The notes under the pieces were generated by a model. That model saw only the letters and a program-made list of their open reading frames with translations. It was not told the DNA's origin and made no database searches. A stretch of 64,000 bases of DNA from Streptomyces bicolor (GTDB lineage: Bacteria; Actinomycetota; Actinomycetes; Streptomycetales; Streptomycetaceae), in NCBI RefSeq assembly GCF_000719285.1, contig NZ_JOFS01000013.1:62001-126000 (forward strand), in the 5' to 3' direction. This document shows, piece by piece, positions 1-8,018 of this stretch (positions are counted from its first letter, which is position 1; each line of letters begins with the position of its first letter). A program made the position numbers and the translations under genes.

Positions 1-1
1 C

Positions 2-1396
2 TGGAGCCACGAGATCGACGGAGAGCGGGACGGCGACCAGTTCGACCGCTCCGAGCGCGCGGCTCTGCGCCGCGTAGTGGGCCTCTCCACCGAGCTCGAG
101 GACGTCACCGAGGTCGAGTACCGCCAGCTCCGTCTGGAGCGCGTCGTGCTCGTCGGTGTCTGGACCTCGGGGACCGTGCAGGACGCCGAGAACTCGCTGG
201 CCGAGCTCGCCGCCCTCGCGGAGACCGCGGGCGCCCTTGTGCTCGACGGCGTGATCCAGCGCCGCGACAAGCCCGACGCGGCCACCTACATCGGCTCCGG
301 CAAGGCCGACGAGCTGCGGGACATCGTGCTCGAGACGGGCGCGGACACGGTCATCTGCGACGGTGAACTCAGCCCCGGCCAGCTCATCCACCTCGAAGAC
401 GTCGTCAAGGTCAAGGTCATCGACCGTACGGCCCTGATCCTCGACATCTTCGCCCAGCACGCCAAGTCCCGAGAGGGCAAGGCGCAGGTCGCGCTCGCGC
501 AGATGCAGTACATGCTGCCGAGGCTGCGAGGCTGGGGTCAGTCGCTGTCCCGGCAGATGGGCGGCGGCAAGGGCGGCGGCCTCGCCACACGTGGTCCCGG
601 TGAGACCAAGATCGAGACGGACCGGCGACGGATCCGCGAGAAGATGGCGAAGATGCGCCGGGAGATCGCGGAGATGAAGACCGGCCGCGAGATCAAGCGC
701 CAGGAGCGCAAGCGCAACAAGGTGCCCTCGGTCGCCATCGCGGGCTACACCAACGCCGGCAAGTCCTCCCTGCTCAACCGCCTCACGGGCGCGGGTGTGC
801 TGGTCGAGAACGCCCTGTTCGCGACCCTCGACCCGACCGTGCGCCGGGCCGAGACCCCGGGCGGAAGGCTGTACACGCTGGCCGACACGGTCGGTTTTGT
901 ACGGCACCTGCCGCACCACCTGGTCGAGGCGTTCCGTTCCACCATGGAGGAGGTCGGCGAGTCCGACCTGATCCTGCACGTGGTGGACGGCTCGCACCCG
1001 AACCCGGAGGAGCAGCTGGCCGCCGTGCGCGAGGTGATCAGGGACGTCGGCGCGACCGACGTACCGGAGATCGTTGTGATCAACAAGGCGGACGCGGCCG
1101 ACCCGCTGATGCTGCAGCGGCTCATGCGGATCGAGAAGCGCTCCATCGCCGTCTCGGCCCGTACCGGCAAGGGCATCGACGAGCTGCTCGCGCTGATCGA
1201 CAACGAGCTTCCGCGTCCGTCGATCGAGACCGAGGCGCTCGTGCCGTACACGCACGGCAAGCTGGTCGCCCGCGCCCACACCGAGGGCGAGGTGATCTCC
1301 GAGGAGCACACCCCGGAGGGCACGCTGCTCAAGGTGCGCGTGCATGAGGAGCTGGCGGCGGATCTCGCGCCGTACGCTCCGGCCCCGACCGTCTGA
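2..1396 (+). CDS. hflX: HflX GTPase, 5' end outside the window
   Basis: Ribosome-associated GTPase of the HflX/Obg superfamily. HflX proteins bind the 50S subunit and split or rescue stalled ribosomes. The frame is open from base 2 with no stop and reads WSHEIDGERDGDQ before the first GTG at 77, so the true start lies upstream and about 464 codons are visible. The N-terminal HflX domain contains the glycine-rich stretch QMGGGKGGGLATRGPGETK, followed by a coiled linker of alternating basic and acidic residues. The G domain shows G1 (GYTNAGKSS), G3 (DTVGF), G4 (NKAD) and a G5-like SARTGKG. The C-terminal tail is short. A strong hairpin follows. Family assignment is firm; the role in ribosome rescue is known for the family only. 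Confidence 0.96.
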   Translation, partial: WSHEIDGERDGDQFDRSERAALRRVVGLSTELEDVTEVEYRQLRLERVVLVGVWTSGTVQDAENSLAELAALAETAGALVLDGVIQRRDKPDAATYIGSGKADELRDIVLETGADTVICDGELSPGQLIHLEDVVKVKVIDRTALILDIFAQHAKSREGKAQVALAQMQYMLPRLRGWGQSLSRQMGGGKGGGLATRGPGETKIETDRRRIREKMAKMRREIAEMKTGREIKRQERKRNKVPSVAIAGYTNAGKSSLLNRLTGAGVLVENALFATLDPTVRRAETPGGRLYTLADTVGFVRHLPHHLVEAFRSTMEEVGESDLILHVVDGSHPNPEEQLAAVREVIRDVGATDVPEIVVINKADAADPLMLQRLMRIEKRSIAVSARTGKGIDELLALIDNELPRPSIETEALVPYTHGKLVARAHTEGEVISEEHTPEGTLLKVRVHEELAADLAPYAPAPTV

Positions 1397-1486
1397 GCCG
1401 TACGTCTCGGCTCGACCGTCCGAGCTGTCGTAGGCCGACTGCCTGGGCCGTCGTCGGAAGGCGGCCCGAGCAGGCGCAGAACGGCC

Positions 1487-1521
1487 GAAGGCCCGCCCCC
1501 TGTCCTGGGGAGCGGGCCTTC
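1487..1521. terminator. bidirectional hairpin terminator between hflX and the protease gene
   Basis: Perfect inverted repeat GAAGGCCCGC / GCGGGCCTTC, extended inward by a CCCC/GGGG pairing. It lies between two convergent genes, so it can end transcription from both sides. There is no T-run, as is usual in Streptomyces. Confidence 0.8.
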
Positions 1522-1551
1522 AGCATGTGTCAGGTCGCGATGCGGGGAGTA

Positions 1552-2772
1552 TCACCGACCGGCGTACTTCTCGCTCACCGCGTCGTAGATGCCCTTGGCC
1601 TCCTTGCCCAGCCGCGGGCCCGCGAGCCACGTGTTGTCCTCCGGGCCGATCGAGGTGTTGGAGACGAGCGCAGGCTTGCCGTCCGAGCCCGTCGCGATCC
1701 AGCCACCACCGGACGAACCGCCGGTCATCGTGCAGCCGATGCGGTACATCGTCGGGTCCGAGGCGTTGAGCGACAGCCGACCCGGCTTGTCCTGGCACTG
1801 GTACATCTTCTGGCCGTCGAACGGCGCAGCTTCCGGGTAGCCCATCGCCTTGATGCCGGCCACGTCGGGCACCGCGGGGGCGTTGAAGTTCACCGGCAGA
1901 GCCGAACCCACCGTCTCCTCCAGGGACTTGCCGTTACCGCCCGCCTCCGGCTGCACATGCAGCACGGCGAAGTCGTACGGCGCGCCGTCCCCGCCCGTCA
2001 GACCGCCCTGCGCGATCCACTGGTCCGAGGTCTTCGCCCAGTCGGCCCACCACGCACCGTACGGAGCGATCTGCTCCCGGGTGGCGCCCTTCAACTTCGC
2101 CGTTTCCATGCCCGCGTCGTTGTACGAGGGCACGAACGTGATGTTGCGGTACCAGCCGCCGCTCTTGCCCGCGTGCACACAGTGGCCCGCGGTCCACACC
2201 ATGTTGGACTTGCCGGGGTTGGCCGGGTCCTGCACGACCGTCGCCGAGCAGACGGACGGGCCGTCGGGGGAGTCGAAGAACACCTTGCCCAGCTCGGGGG
2301 CGTTGGCGTGGTACGTAGGCGACACGGCCTGCGCGTCCACCGGCGCCGGCGTCGGGTCGGTCACACCCTGGTCGCCGGCGAGGTCACTGTCGTCGACACC
2401 GCGGTCGGGGTCCTCGGCTTCCCGCATGCGGTCCGGGTCCCAAAGCCCTTCGATGATCGGGTTGATGAAGTCCTTGGCCTCACGCAGCCAGTCCTCCTTG
2501 TCCCATTCCTTCCAGGCGCCGTCCTTCCACTTGTCGACGTCGATCCCGTGCTCCTTGAGCTTGTCCTTGATGTCGTCCGGGATCGTGATCTTGCCGTCGC
2601 CCTCGGCCACGGCGGACGCGGTGGCCTCGCCGCTCACCTCGGCGTTGCCCGACTCACAGGCCGTGACGGTGAGGGCCAACGCCGCTGCGAGCGCGACCAC
2701 GGGCAGCGGGGAGGTTCTGCGGCGCGCGCTCCTCCCTCGGCGAGCGGTGAACGACGGCCGTATCGATCGCAT
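1552..2772 (-). CDS. secreted lipoprotein, trypsin-like serine protease
   Basis: 406-residue exported protease of the chymotrypsin/trypsin fold. The N-terminus is Arg-rich (RRGRSARRR), followed by a hydrophobic segment and a lipobox ending VTAC, so Cys39 is the likely lipidated residue and the protein should be anchored outside the membrane. A charged, low-complexity region (about 60-140) comes before the catalytic domain. The triad is visible: His197 in WTAGHC, Asp267 in DFAVLHV and Ser354 in GGSSGGG (GxSGG-type). Six Cys in the mature part could form disulfides. It is monocistronic and convergent with hflX. It resembles conserved Streptomyces trypsin-like peptidases of unknown substrate. 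The start ATG follows a purine-rich GGGGGAG-like stretch. Confidence 0.9.
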   Translation of the reverse strand: MRSIRPSFTARRGRSARRRTSPLPVVALAAALALTVTACESGNAEVSGEATASAVAEGDGKITIPDDIKDKLKEHGIDVDKWKDGAWKEWDKEDWLREAKDFINPIIEGLWDPDRMREAEDPDRGVDDSDLAGDQGVTDPTPAPVDAQAVSPTYHANAPELGKVFFDSPDGPSVCSATVVQDPANPGKSNMVWTAGHCVHAGKSGGWYRNITFVPSYNDAGMETAKLKGATREQIAPYGAWWADWAKTSDQWIAQGGLTGGDGAPYDFAVLHVQPEAGGNGKSLEETVGSALPVNFNAPAVPDVAGIKAMGYPEAAPFDGQKMYQCQDKPGRLSLNASDPTMYRIGCTMTGGSSGGGWIATGSDGKPALVSNTSIGPEDNTWLAGPRLGKEAKGIYDAVSEKYAGR

Positions 2773-3128
2773 GATCTAACTCCCCCTGGGGTGCAAGTAC
2801 TAAGGCGCCGCGGTCATGAACTCCCGCTGATCACTCACTGGTTCCACGTGATGTCACGGCGCGTTGGGACGGCATCACACACTATGCGTTCTCTGTGGGG
2901 GAGTTCCGATGGAACGGCAACGGTTTCGCTACGACAAGGATCTTGAAGCAACCCGTAACCCGGTGAACGGTCCGGGGTTGGTAGCGGTTGGGGGCCCGCC
3001 GCCCGTGGGCGGCCTCCAGTGCCCAGTTCCCCGGAGTTTCGAGTGGACGCTCGCGGGGCTTCGTATGTCGGGTCGGGCGAGGATGCGAGAGACCTGCTCG
3101 CCCCGGGACAGCGGGAGGACAGGGAGCC
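2773..3128. other. divergent intergenic region, protease / siderophore aminotransferase
   Basis: 356 bp that must carry promoters for both flanking genes. I searched for a DmdR/IdeR-type iron box (TTAGGTTAGSCTAACCTAA-like) and see none. A reading frame from ATG 2909, with a GGGGGAG stretch before it, runs into the aminotransferase gene, but its product (Arg/Pro/Gly-rich) resembles nothing I know. Confidence 0.5.
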
Positions 3129-4709
3129 ATGGCCGTGACCGAATCTTTGCGCGGGGGGACATCCGAGCCGGCGGGGGTGCGCTCCGTGCACGAGGGGATC
3201 CTGCGGCGGCAGTCGGCACGTGAGTCGGCGGCGCGCACCTACGCGCGCGCCCTGCCCATCGTGCCGGTGCGGGCGCGTGGGCTGACCATCGAGGGCGCGG
3301 ACGGACGCCGCTACCTGGACTGCCTCTCGGGCGCCGGCACCTTGGCGCTCGGACACAACCACCCGGTCGTCCTGGAGGCCATCCGCAAGGTCCTCGACTC
3401 GGGCGCACCACTGCACGTCCTCGACCTGGCGACCCCCGTCAAGGACGCCTTCATCACCGAGTTGTTCCACACCCTTCCGCCCGGTCTCGCCGGGCACGCG
3501 CGCGTGCAGTTCTGCGGACCGGCCGGCACGGATGCGGTGGAGGCCGCGTTCAAGCTCGTCCGGGCCGCGACCGGACGCACCGGCATACTCGCCTTCAGCG
3601 GCGCCTACCACGGCATGACCGCCGGAGCGCTCGAAGCATCCGGGGGCGCCTACGACGTACGGGTCGCGCGCCTGCCCTACCCCCAGGACTACCGATGCCC
3701 CTTCGGCGTTGGCGGCGAACGCGGCGCCGAACTCGCCGCGCGCTGGACGGAATCCGTCCTCGACGATCCCAAGTCGGGCGTACCGCGTCCCGCCGGGATG
3801 ATCCTCGAACCCGTCCAGGGGGAGGGCGGGGTGATCCCCGCGCCTGACGGCTGGATGCGGCGCATGCGGCAGATCACGGCCGACCGATCCATCCCGCTGA
3901 TCGCCGACGAGGTCCAGACGGGGGTCGGGCGTACCGGCTCGTTCTGGGCGGTGGAGCACAGTGGCGTCACCCCCGATGTGATGGTCCTCTCCAAGGCCAT
4001 CGGAGGCAGTCTTCCCCTGGCCGTCATCGTCTACCGCGACGACCTCGACGCCTGGCAGCCCGGTGCCCACGCCGGCACCTTCCGCGGCAACCAGCTCGCC
4101 ATGGCCGCCGGCACGGCGACGCTCGCCTACGTCCGCGAGAACCGTCTCGCCGAGCGGGCGGCCGAGCTGGGCTCGCGGATGCTCAGCCAACTTCGCGGAC
4201 TCGCGGGTGAGTTCGCGTGTATCGGGGATGTGCGGGGGAGGGGGCTGATGATCGGCGTCGAGGTGGTGGAGCCGGAGACCGACCGCGAGCGTGCCGAGGA
4301 GCCCCCGGCGAATTTGCCCGGGATCGACAGGACGGGCAGCGGGCCCGGGCTGGAGCTTCTGGCTGCTCTTGAACTTGAAGGGGACAGGGATGCCCCTCAC
4401 CAAGCCGAGGGAGCCGCGACAGCGCAGGGCACGGATCGTCACCCTCGGCCCGCCGCCCCAGAACTTGCCGTCGCCGTCCAGCGCGAGTGCCTGCGACGTG
4501 GCCTGATCGTGGAACTCGGCGGCCGCCACTCCAGCGTCGTGCGGCTGCTGCCGCCCCTGACCATCAGCGACGAACAGGCAGACGCGGTACTGGACCGGTT
4601 GGCCGACGCCGTGGATGCGGTCTCCCGCGACCGCACCGCCGGCCATCCGACGCGTCGGCCGATCCCGCAGCACCGCCGAAGCGACGATCGGGCCGACTGG
4701 GCGGGGTAG
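3129..4709 (+). CDS. class III PLP aminotransferase, diaminobutyrate-2-oxoglutarate type (siderophore)
   Basis: Fold-type I, class III aminotransferase, closest in motifs to diaminobutyrate-2-oxoglutarate transaminases (RhbA/DABA-AT). These make 2,4-diaminobutyrate, the precursor of 1,3-diaminopropane in rhizobactin-type siderophores. Visible features are LSGAGTLALGHNHP, AYHGMTAGAL, the cofactor-binding DEVQTGVGRTG and the PLP lysine in LSKAIGG. ATG 3129 was chosen because AGGGAG lies just upstream; the longer upstream reading frame looks non-coding. At 526 residues it is longer than the usual ~450. About 60 extra low-complexity residues (nt ~4290-4460) interrupt the C-terminal domain between GVEVVEPE and AVAVQREC. 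The next two genes are an NIS synthetase and a GNAT, giving a compact siderophore operon. No decarboxylase or N-hydroxylase is linked. Confidence 0.85.
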   Translation: MAVTESLRGGTSEPAGVRSVHEGILRRQSARESAARTYARALPIVPVRARGLTIEGADGRRYLDCLSGAGTLALGHNHPVVLEAIRKVLDSGAPLHVLDLATPVKDAFITELFHTLPPGLAGHARVQFCGPAGTDAVEAAFKLVRAATGRTGILAFSGAYHGMTAGALEASGGAYDVRVARLPYPQDYRCPFGVGGERGAELAARWTESVLDDPKSGVPRPAGMILEPVQGEGGVIPAPDGWMRRMRQITADRSIPLIADEVQTGVGRTGSFWAVEHSGVTPDVMVLSKAIGGSLPLAVIVYRDDLDAWQPGAHAGTFRGNQLAMAAGTATLAYVRENRLAERAAELGSRMLSQLRGLAGEFACIGDVRGRGLMIGVEVVEPETDRERAEEPPANLPGIDRTGSGPGLELLAALELEGDRDAPHQAEGAATAQGTDRHPRPAAPELAVAVQRECLRRGLIVELGGRHSSVVRLLPPLTISDEQADAVLDRLADAVDAVSRDRTAGHPTRRPIPQHRRSDDRADWAG

Positions 4710-4834
4710 CGCGGTAGCCCAGGAGGGTGCGGCGGCACGGACTCCAACCGGCGCGGACTTCAAGCCCACGTCCACCCTCATCGCAGAACACCGGCAGTCC
4801 CGCACGAGCCGGAACCACCTCAAGAGGACCAGCC

Positions 4835-6850
4835 TTGATCACCACCCCCACATCCGACGGCCGGGCCGACACCCGCGCGCGAGGCTCCTCCGACGCACAT
4901 CTCCCCCAGCAAGAGCCGCACGCAGGTACACCTGCGCAGGATGGTGCACCGGCGCCGGAGGGAGGCGCGCCGCAGGAACGCGCTTCGGCACAGGTAGCTG
5001 CCGGTGCGCAGGCGCCGGTACGGCCGCCGACGCAGACAGGCGCCGCACGCACCGAGTGGCCGCACGGAGTCACCGTCGACCTCCTGGAGCATCCCGCCCC
5101 GCACACTGCCGCCCAGGCCGCCGCCGTGGAGAACCTGCTCCGCTGCTGGGTTCGTGAGACCGCCATCCCGGCTCCCGACAACGGGATCCTCCGCATCCCC
5201 CTGCCTGCCACCGGTACGGTCCTGTTGATCCCGGTCCACTACTGGTCCCCGACGGGTTGGCACCGCTTCGGCCTCCCGCGCCTCGCCGACGCACCCGACC
5301 ACGCCCCACCTACCGACGCTGTCACCCTCGCGGCACTGCTGAGCCGGGAGACGTGCGGCGGAGCGGACACCACGTGCGCTGCCACCGACCTCGTCGCCCG
5401 CGTCGCCGACTCCGTCCGACGAACCGTCGCGTTCATGAGCGAGCGCCGGGACAGTCCCGCCGAAGGCTCCGACCTCTTCCTGACGGCCGAGCAGGCCCTC
5501 ATGCTCGGGCATCCACTCCATCCGGCCCCGAAGAGCCGTGAGGGTCTTTCCGAGGCTGAAGCACGGCTGTTCTCACCCGAGTTGTGCGGCTCCTTCCCTC
5601 TGCACTGGCTGGCTGTCGCTCCCTCCCTCCTCGCCACCGACTCCGCATGGACGGAGCGCGGCCGTGTCGTGCCGGCAGCCCAGCTCACCGCCCGCCTGGC
5701 CGGGCCTGGGCTGCCCTTGCCCGAGGGGTACGCGGCACTGCCCCTGCATCCCTGGCAGTCGCGTGAGATCCGGCATCGCCCCGAGACCGCGGCCCTTCTC
5801 GATGCCGGAACGCTCAGGGACCTCGGCGCCCACGGGGCACCCTGGCATCCCACCTCCTCCGTCCGAACCGTCCACAGATCCGACGCCCCGGCCATGCTCA
5901 AGGTGTCGCTGGGCCTGAGCATCACCAATTCCCGGCGGGAGAACCTCCGCAAGGAGTTGCACCGCGGCGTCGAGGTCCATCGACTCCTGCGCAGTGGCCT
6001 CTCGACGCAGTGGCAGGCCGCACACCCCGGATTCGACATCGTTCGCGACCCGGCCTGGCTCGCCGTCGATGCGCCGAGCGGCGACCCCGTCGTCGGCCTC
6101 GACGTGATGATCCGGCACAACCCGTTCCAGCCGTCCGACGACGTGTCCTGCGTAGCTGGACTCGTCTCACCGCGCCCTCGGGGGCAGGCCGGCGCCGCCG
6201 CTGGTCCACGACGGTCGGACACGCAACCCCTGCAGTCCCGTCTCGCGGACCTGATCACGTACCTGGCCGCCCGGACGGGTCGCCCTCGCGGAGCCGTAGC
6301 CGCGGAGTGGTTCCTGCGCTACCTCGAACAGGTCGTGCGGCCAGTGCTGTGGCTGGACGCCGAGGCGGGGATCGCCCTGGAGGCACACCAACAGAACACG
6401 TTGCTCCTGCTGGACGGCGACGGCTGGCCTATGGGCGGCCGCTACCGCGACAACCAGGGCTACTACTTCCGTGAGTCCCGCCGCGCGGATCTCGACGCCC
6501 GGCTGCCCGGCATCGGCGAGCACAGTGACACCTTCGTCTCGGACGAGGTCACTGACGAACGCTTCGCGTACTACCTCGCGATCAACAACGTATTCGGTCT
6601 CATCGGAGCGTTCGGCTCCCAGCGTCTCGTCGACGAACAACTGCTGCTCGCCGCCTTCCGACGGTTCCTGGGTGATCTGGCCTCCGGTCCCGATCGGCTG
6701 CGCACGTCACTGCCTGCCCACCTGCTCGACTCACCGGTTCTGCGCTGCAAGGCCAACCTGCTGACCCGGCTGCGCGGCCTCGATGAACTCGTCGGACCGG
6801 TTGAGACCCAGTCCGTATACGTCACCATCGCCAACCCCCTGCATTCCTGA
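4835..6850 (+). CDS. IucA/IucC-family NIS siderophore synthetase
   Basis: NRPS-independent siderophore synthetase that condenses a carboxylate (typically citrate) with an amine or hydroxylamine using ATP. Family signatures include HPTSSVRTVHRSD, the nucleotide-binding stretch MLKVSLGLSITNSRRENLRKEL, and EAHQQNTLLLLDGDG with GRYRDNQGYY further on. A FhuF-like helical C-terminus follows. I place the start at TTG 4835 because AAGAGGA precedes it. The longer frame back to 4727 adds only Arg/Pro-rich sequence, and the first ~70 residues after the TTG are also low-complexity, so a later start is possible. About 671 residues. It follows the aminotransferase gene by 125 bp and precedes the acyltransferase by 104 bp. 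The product cannot be predicted because the substrate amine is unknown. Confidence 0.9.
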   Translation: MITTPTSDGRADTRARGSSDAHLPQQEPHAGTPAQDGAPAPEGGAPQERASAQVAAGAQAPVRPPTQTGAARTEWPHGVTVDLLEHPAPHTAAQAAAVENLLRCWVRETAIPAPDNGILRIPLPATGTVLLIPVHYWSPTGWHRFGLPRLADAPDHAPPTDAVTLAALLSRETCGGADTTCAATDLVARVADSVRRTVAFMSERRDSPAEGSDLFLTAEQALMLGHPLHPAPKSREGLSEAEARLFSPELCGSFPLHWLAVAPSLLATDSAWTERGRVVPAAQLTARLAGPGLPLPEGYAALPLHPWQSREIRHRPETAALLDAGTLRDLGAHGAPWHPTSSVRTVHRSDAPAMLKVSLGLSITNSRRENLRKELHRGVEVHRLLRSGLSTQWQAAHPGFDIVRDPAWLAVDAPSGDPVVGLDVMIRHNPFQPSDDVSCVAGLVSPRPRGQAGAAAGPRRSDTQPLQSRLADLITYLAARTGRPRGAVAAEWFLRYLEQVVRPVLWLDAEAGIALEAHQQNTLLLLDGDGWPMGGRYRDNQGYYFRESRRADLDARLPGIGEHSDTFVSDEVTDERFAYYLAINNVFGLIGAFGSQRLVDEQLLLAAFRRFLGDLASGPDRLRTSLPAHLLDSPVLRCKANLLTRLRGLDELVGPVETQSVYVTIANPLHS

Positions 6851-6954
6851 CCATCGCCGTCGCGTCTCGTCACGAACCAACGCCTCTGCGTTCCACCAAC
6901 CCCCTTCCTCCCTGGGGAACATGACCCACCCCGCTTCCTGAGAGGAGTGTCGCC

Positions 6955-7779
6955 GTGCCTCCCATTGACGCGAGTGCCAACGCCCGCACTGTCCCCGTCT
7001 CCGATATCGGCGTCGCTACGAGCCCGGGTTCTCGTGCGAGCTCCTTCGACAAGGTCGCTGATGAGGGCGCAGACAGTGAGGACACGCTGGAACTGCGCTT
7101 GACCGACGAATTCGCGGCGCTCCTCACGGACGGCGCCCATCGGGACGGGGAGCGGAGCCCGGGCGGTCTCGGCACGGCTGTACCCGCCTCCGTGCTCGCG
7201 ATCACCGATGATCTGCTCGACGGCGTTGCCGACTGGGGGCCGATCAGCACACCGGAAGGCGTGCTACACCTTGTCCCCGTCAGTGTCGAGCGAGACCTCC
7301 CGATCATCAGCCGGTGGATGAACGACCCTGCCGTCGCAGCGTTCTGGGGGCTCGGTGGACCTCAGGACACCGCCGAGGAACATCTCCGATCCCAGCTCAC
7401 CGGCGACGGCCGCAGCATTCCGTGCCTGGGCATGCTGGAGGGCACGCCGATGAGCTACTGGGAGATCTACCGGGCCGACCTCGACCCGTTGGCCCGGCAC
7501 TACCCGGCCCGGCCCCATGACACCGGACTCCATCTCCTCATCGGTGCAGTCGGGGACCGCGGGCGAGGGCTTGGCGGAACCCTGCTCCGAGCTGTCGCCG
7601 ACCTCGTGCTGGACAGGCGGCCTGCCTGCGCGCGCGTCGTCGCCGAACCCGACATTCGCAACACCCCTTCCATCGCCGCTTTCCTGAGCGCCGGCTTCCG
7701 CTTCTCTGCCGAGATTGAGCTGCCCGCCAAGCGGGCCGCGCTCATGGTCAGAGACCGGAGTCTGCGCCATCTGTTGTGA
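6955..7779 (+). CDS. GNAT acyltransferase of siderophore type (IucB/RhbD/AlcB-like)
   Basis: 274-residue N-acyltransferase whose C-terminal ~190 residues match the siderophore-associated acetyltransferases that acylate hydroxylamines: LHLVPVSVERDLPIISRWMNDP, PMSYWEIYRAD, then HLLIGAVGDRGRGLGGTLLRA as the acetyl-CoA pyrophosphate loop. The first ~85 residues are variable and probably disordered. GTG 6955 has AGAGGAG eight bases upstream. It is the last gene of the three-gene siderophore operon. The presence of an N-acyltransferase implies an acyl-hydroxamate product, yet the hydroxylase is not in this window, so it may be encoded elsewhere or the locus may be reduced. Confidence 0.85.
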   Translation: MPPIDASANARTVPVSDIGVATSPGSRASSFDKVADEGADSEDTLELRLTDEFAALLTDGAHRDGERSPGGLGTAVPASVLAITDDLLDGVADWGPISTPEGVLHLVPVSVERDLPIISRWMNDPAVAAFWGLGGPQDTAEEHLRSQLTGDGRSIPCLGMLEGTPMSYWEIYRADLDPLARHYPARPHDTGLHLLIGAVGDRGRGLGGTLLRAVADLVLDRRPACARVVAEPDIRNTPSIAAFLSAGFRFSAEIELPAKRAALMVRDRSLRHLL

Positions 7780-8018
7780 CGCCATGTCGCAGCGTCGTCA
7801 CGTTTGGCACACCGCTCGCGCCGATCCGGTTCCCACTGCCGACCAACCGATCGGCTGATTTCGATCGCGCTCGAACCGTTTCTGACCTCAAACAACCCGA
7901 CTCCATGCGAACCCGAACCGATCCGATCCCCACCTGAGGAACCCCCGGTCTTGATCCCGCCCCTCGCCTCCACCGTGATCACCCGCTTGTCAGTGCCGGG
8001 CCGTAGGGTGGTCACGCT

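Noticed and set aside
2909..3220. Small gene before the aminotransferase (ATG 2909)
   Set aside because: It has a plausible GGGGGAG site but overlaps the aminotransferase start and encodes Arg/Gly/Pro-rich sequence without a recognisable fold.
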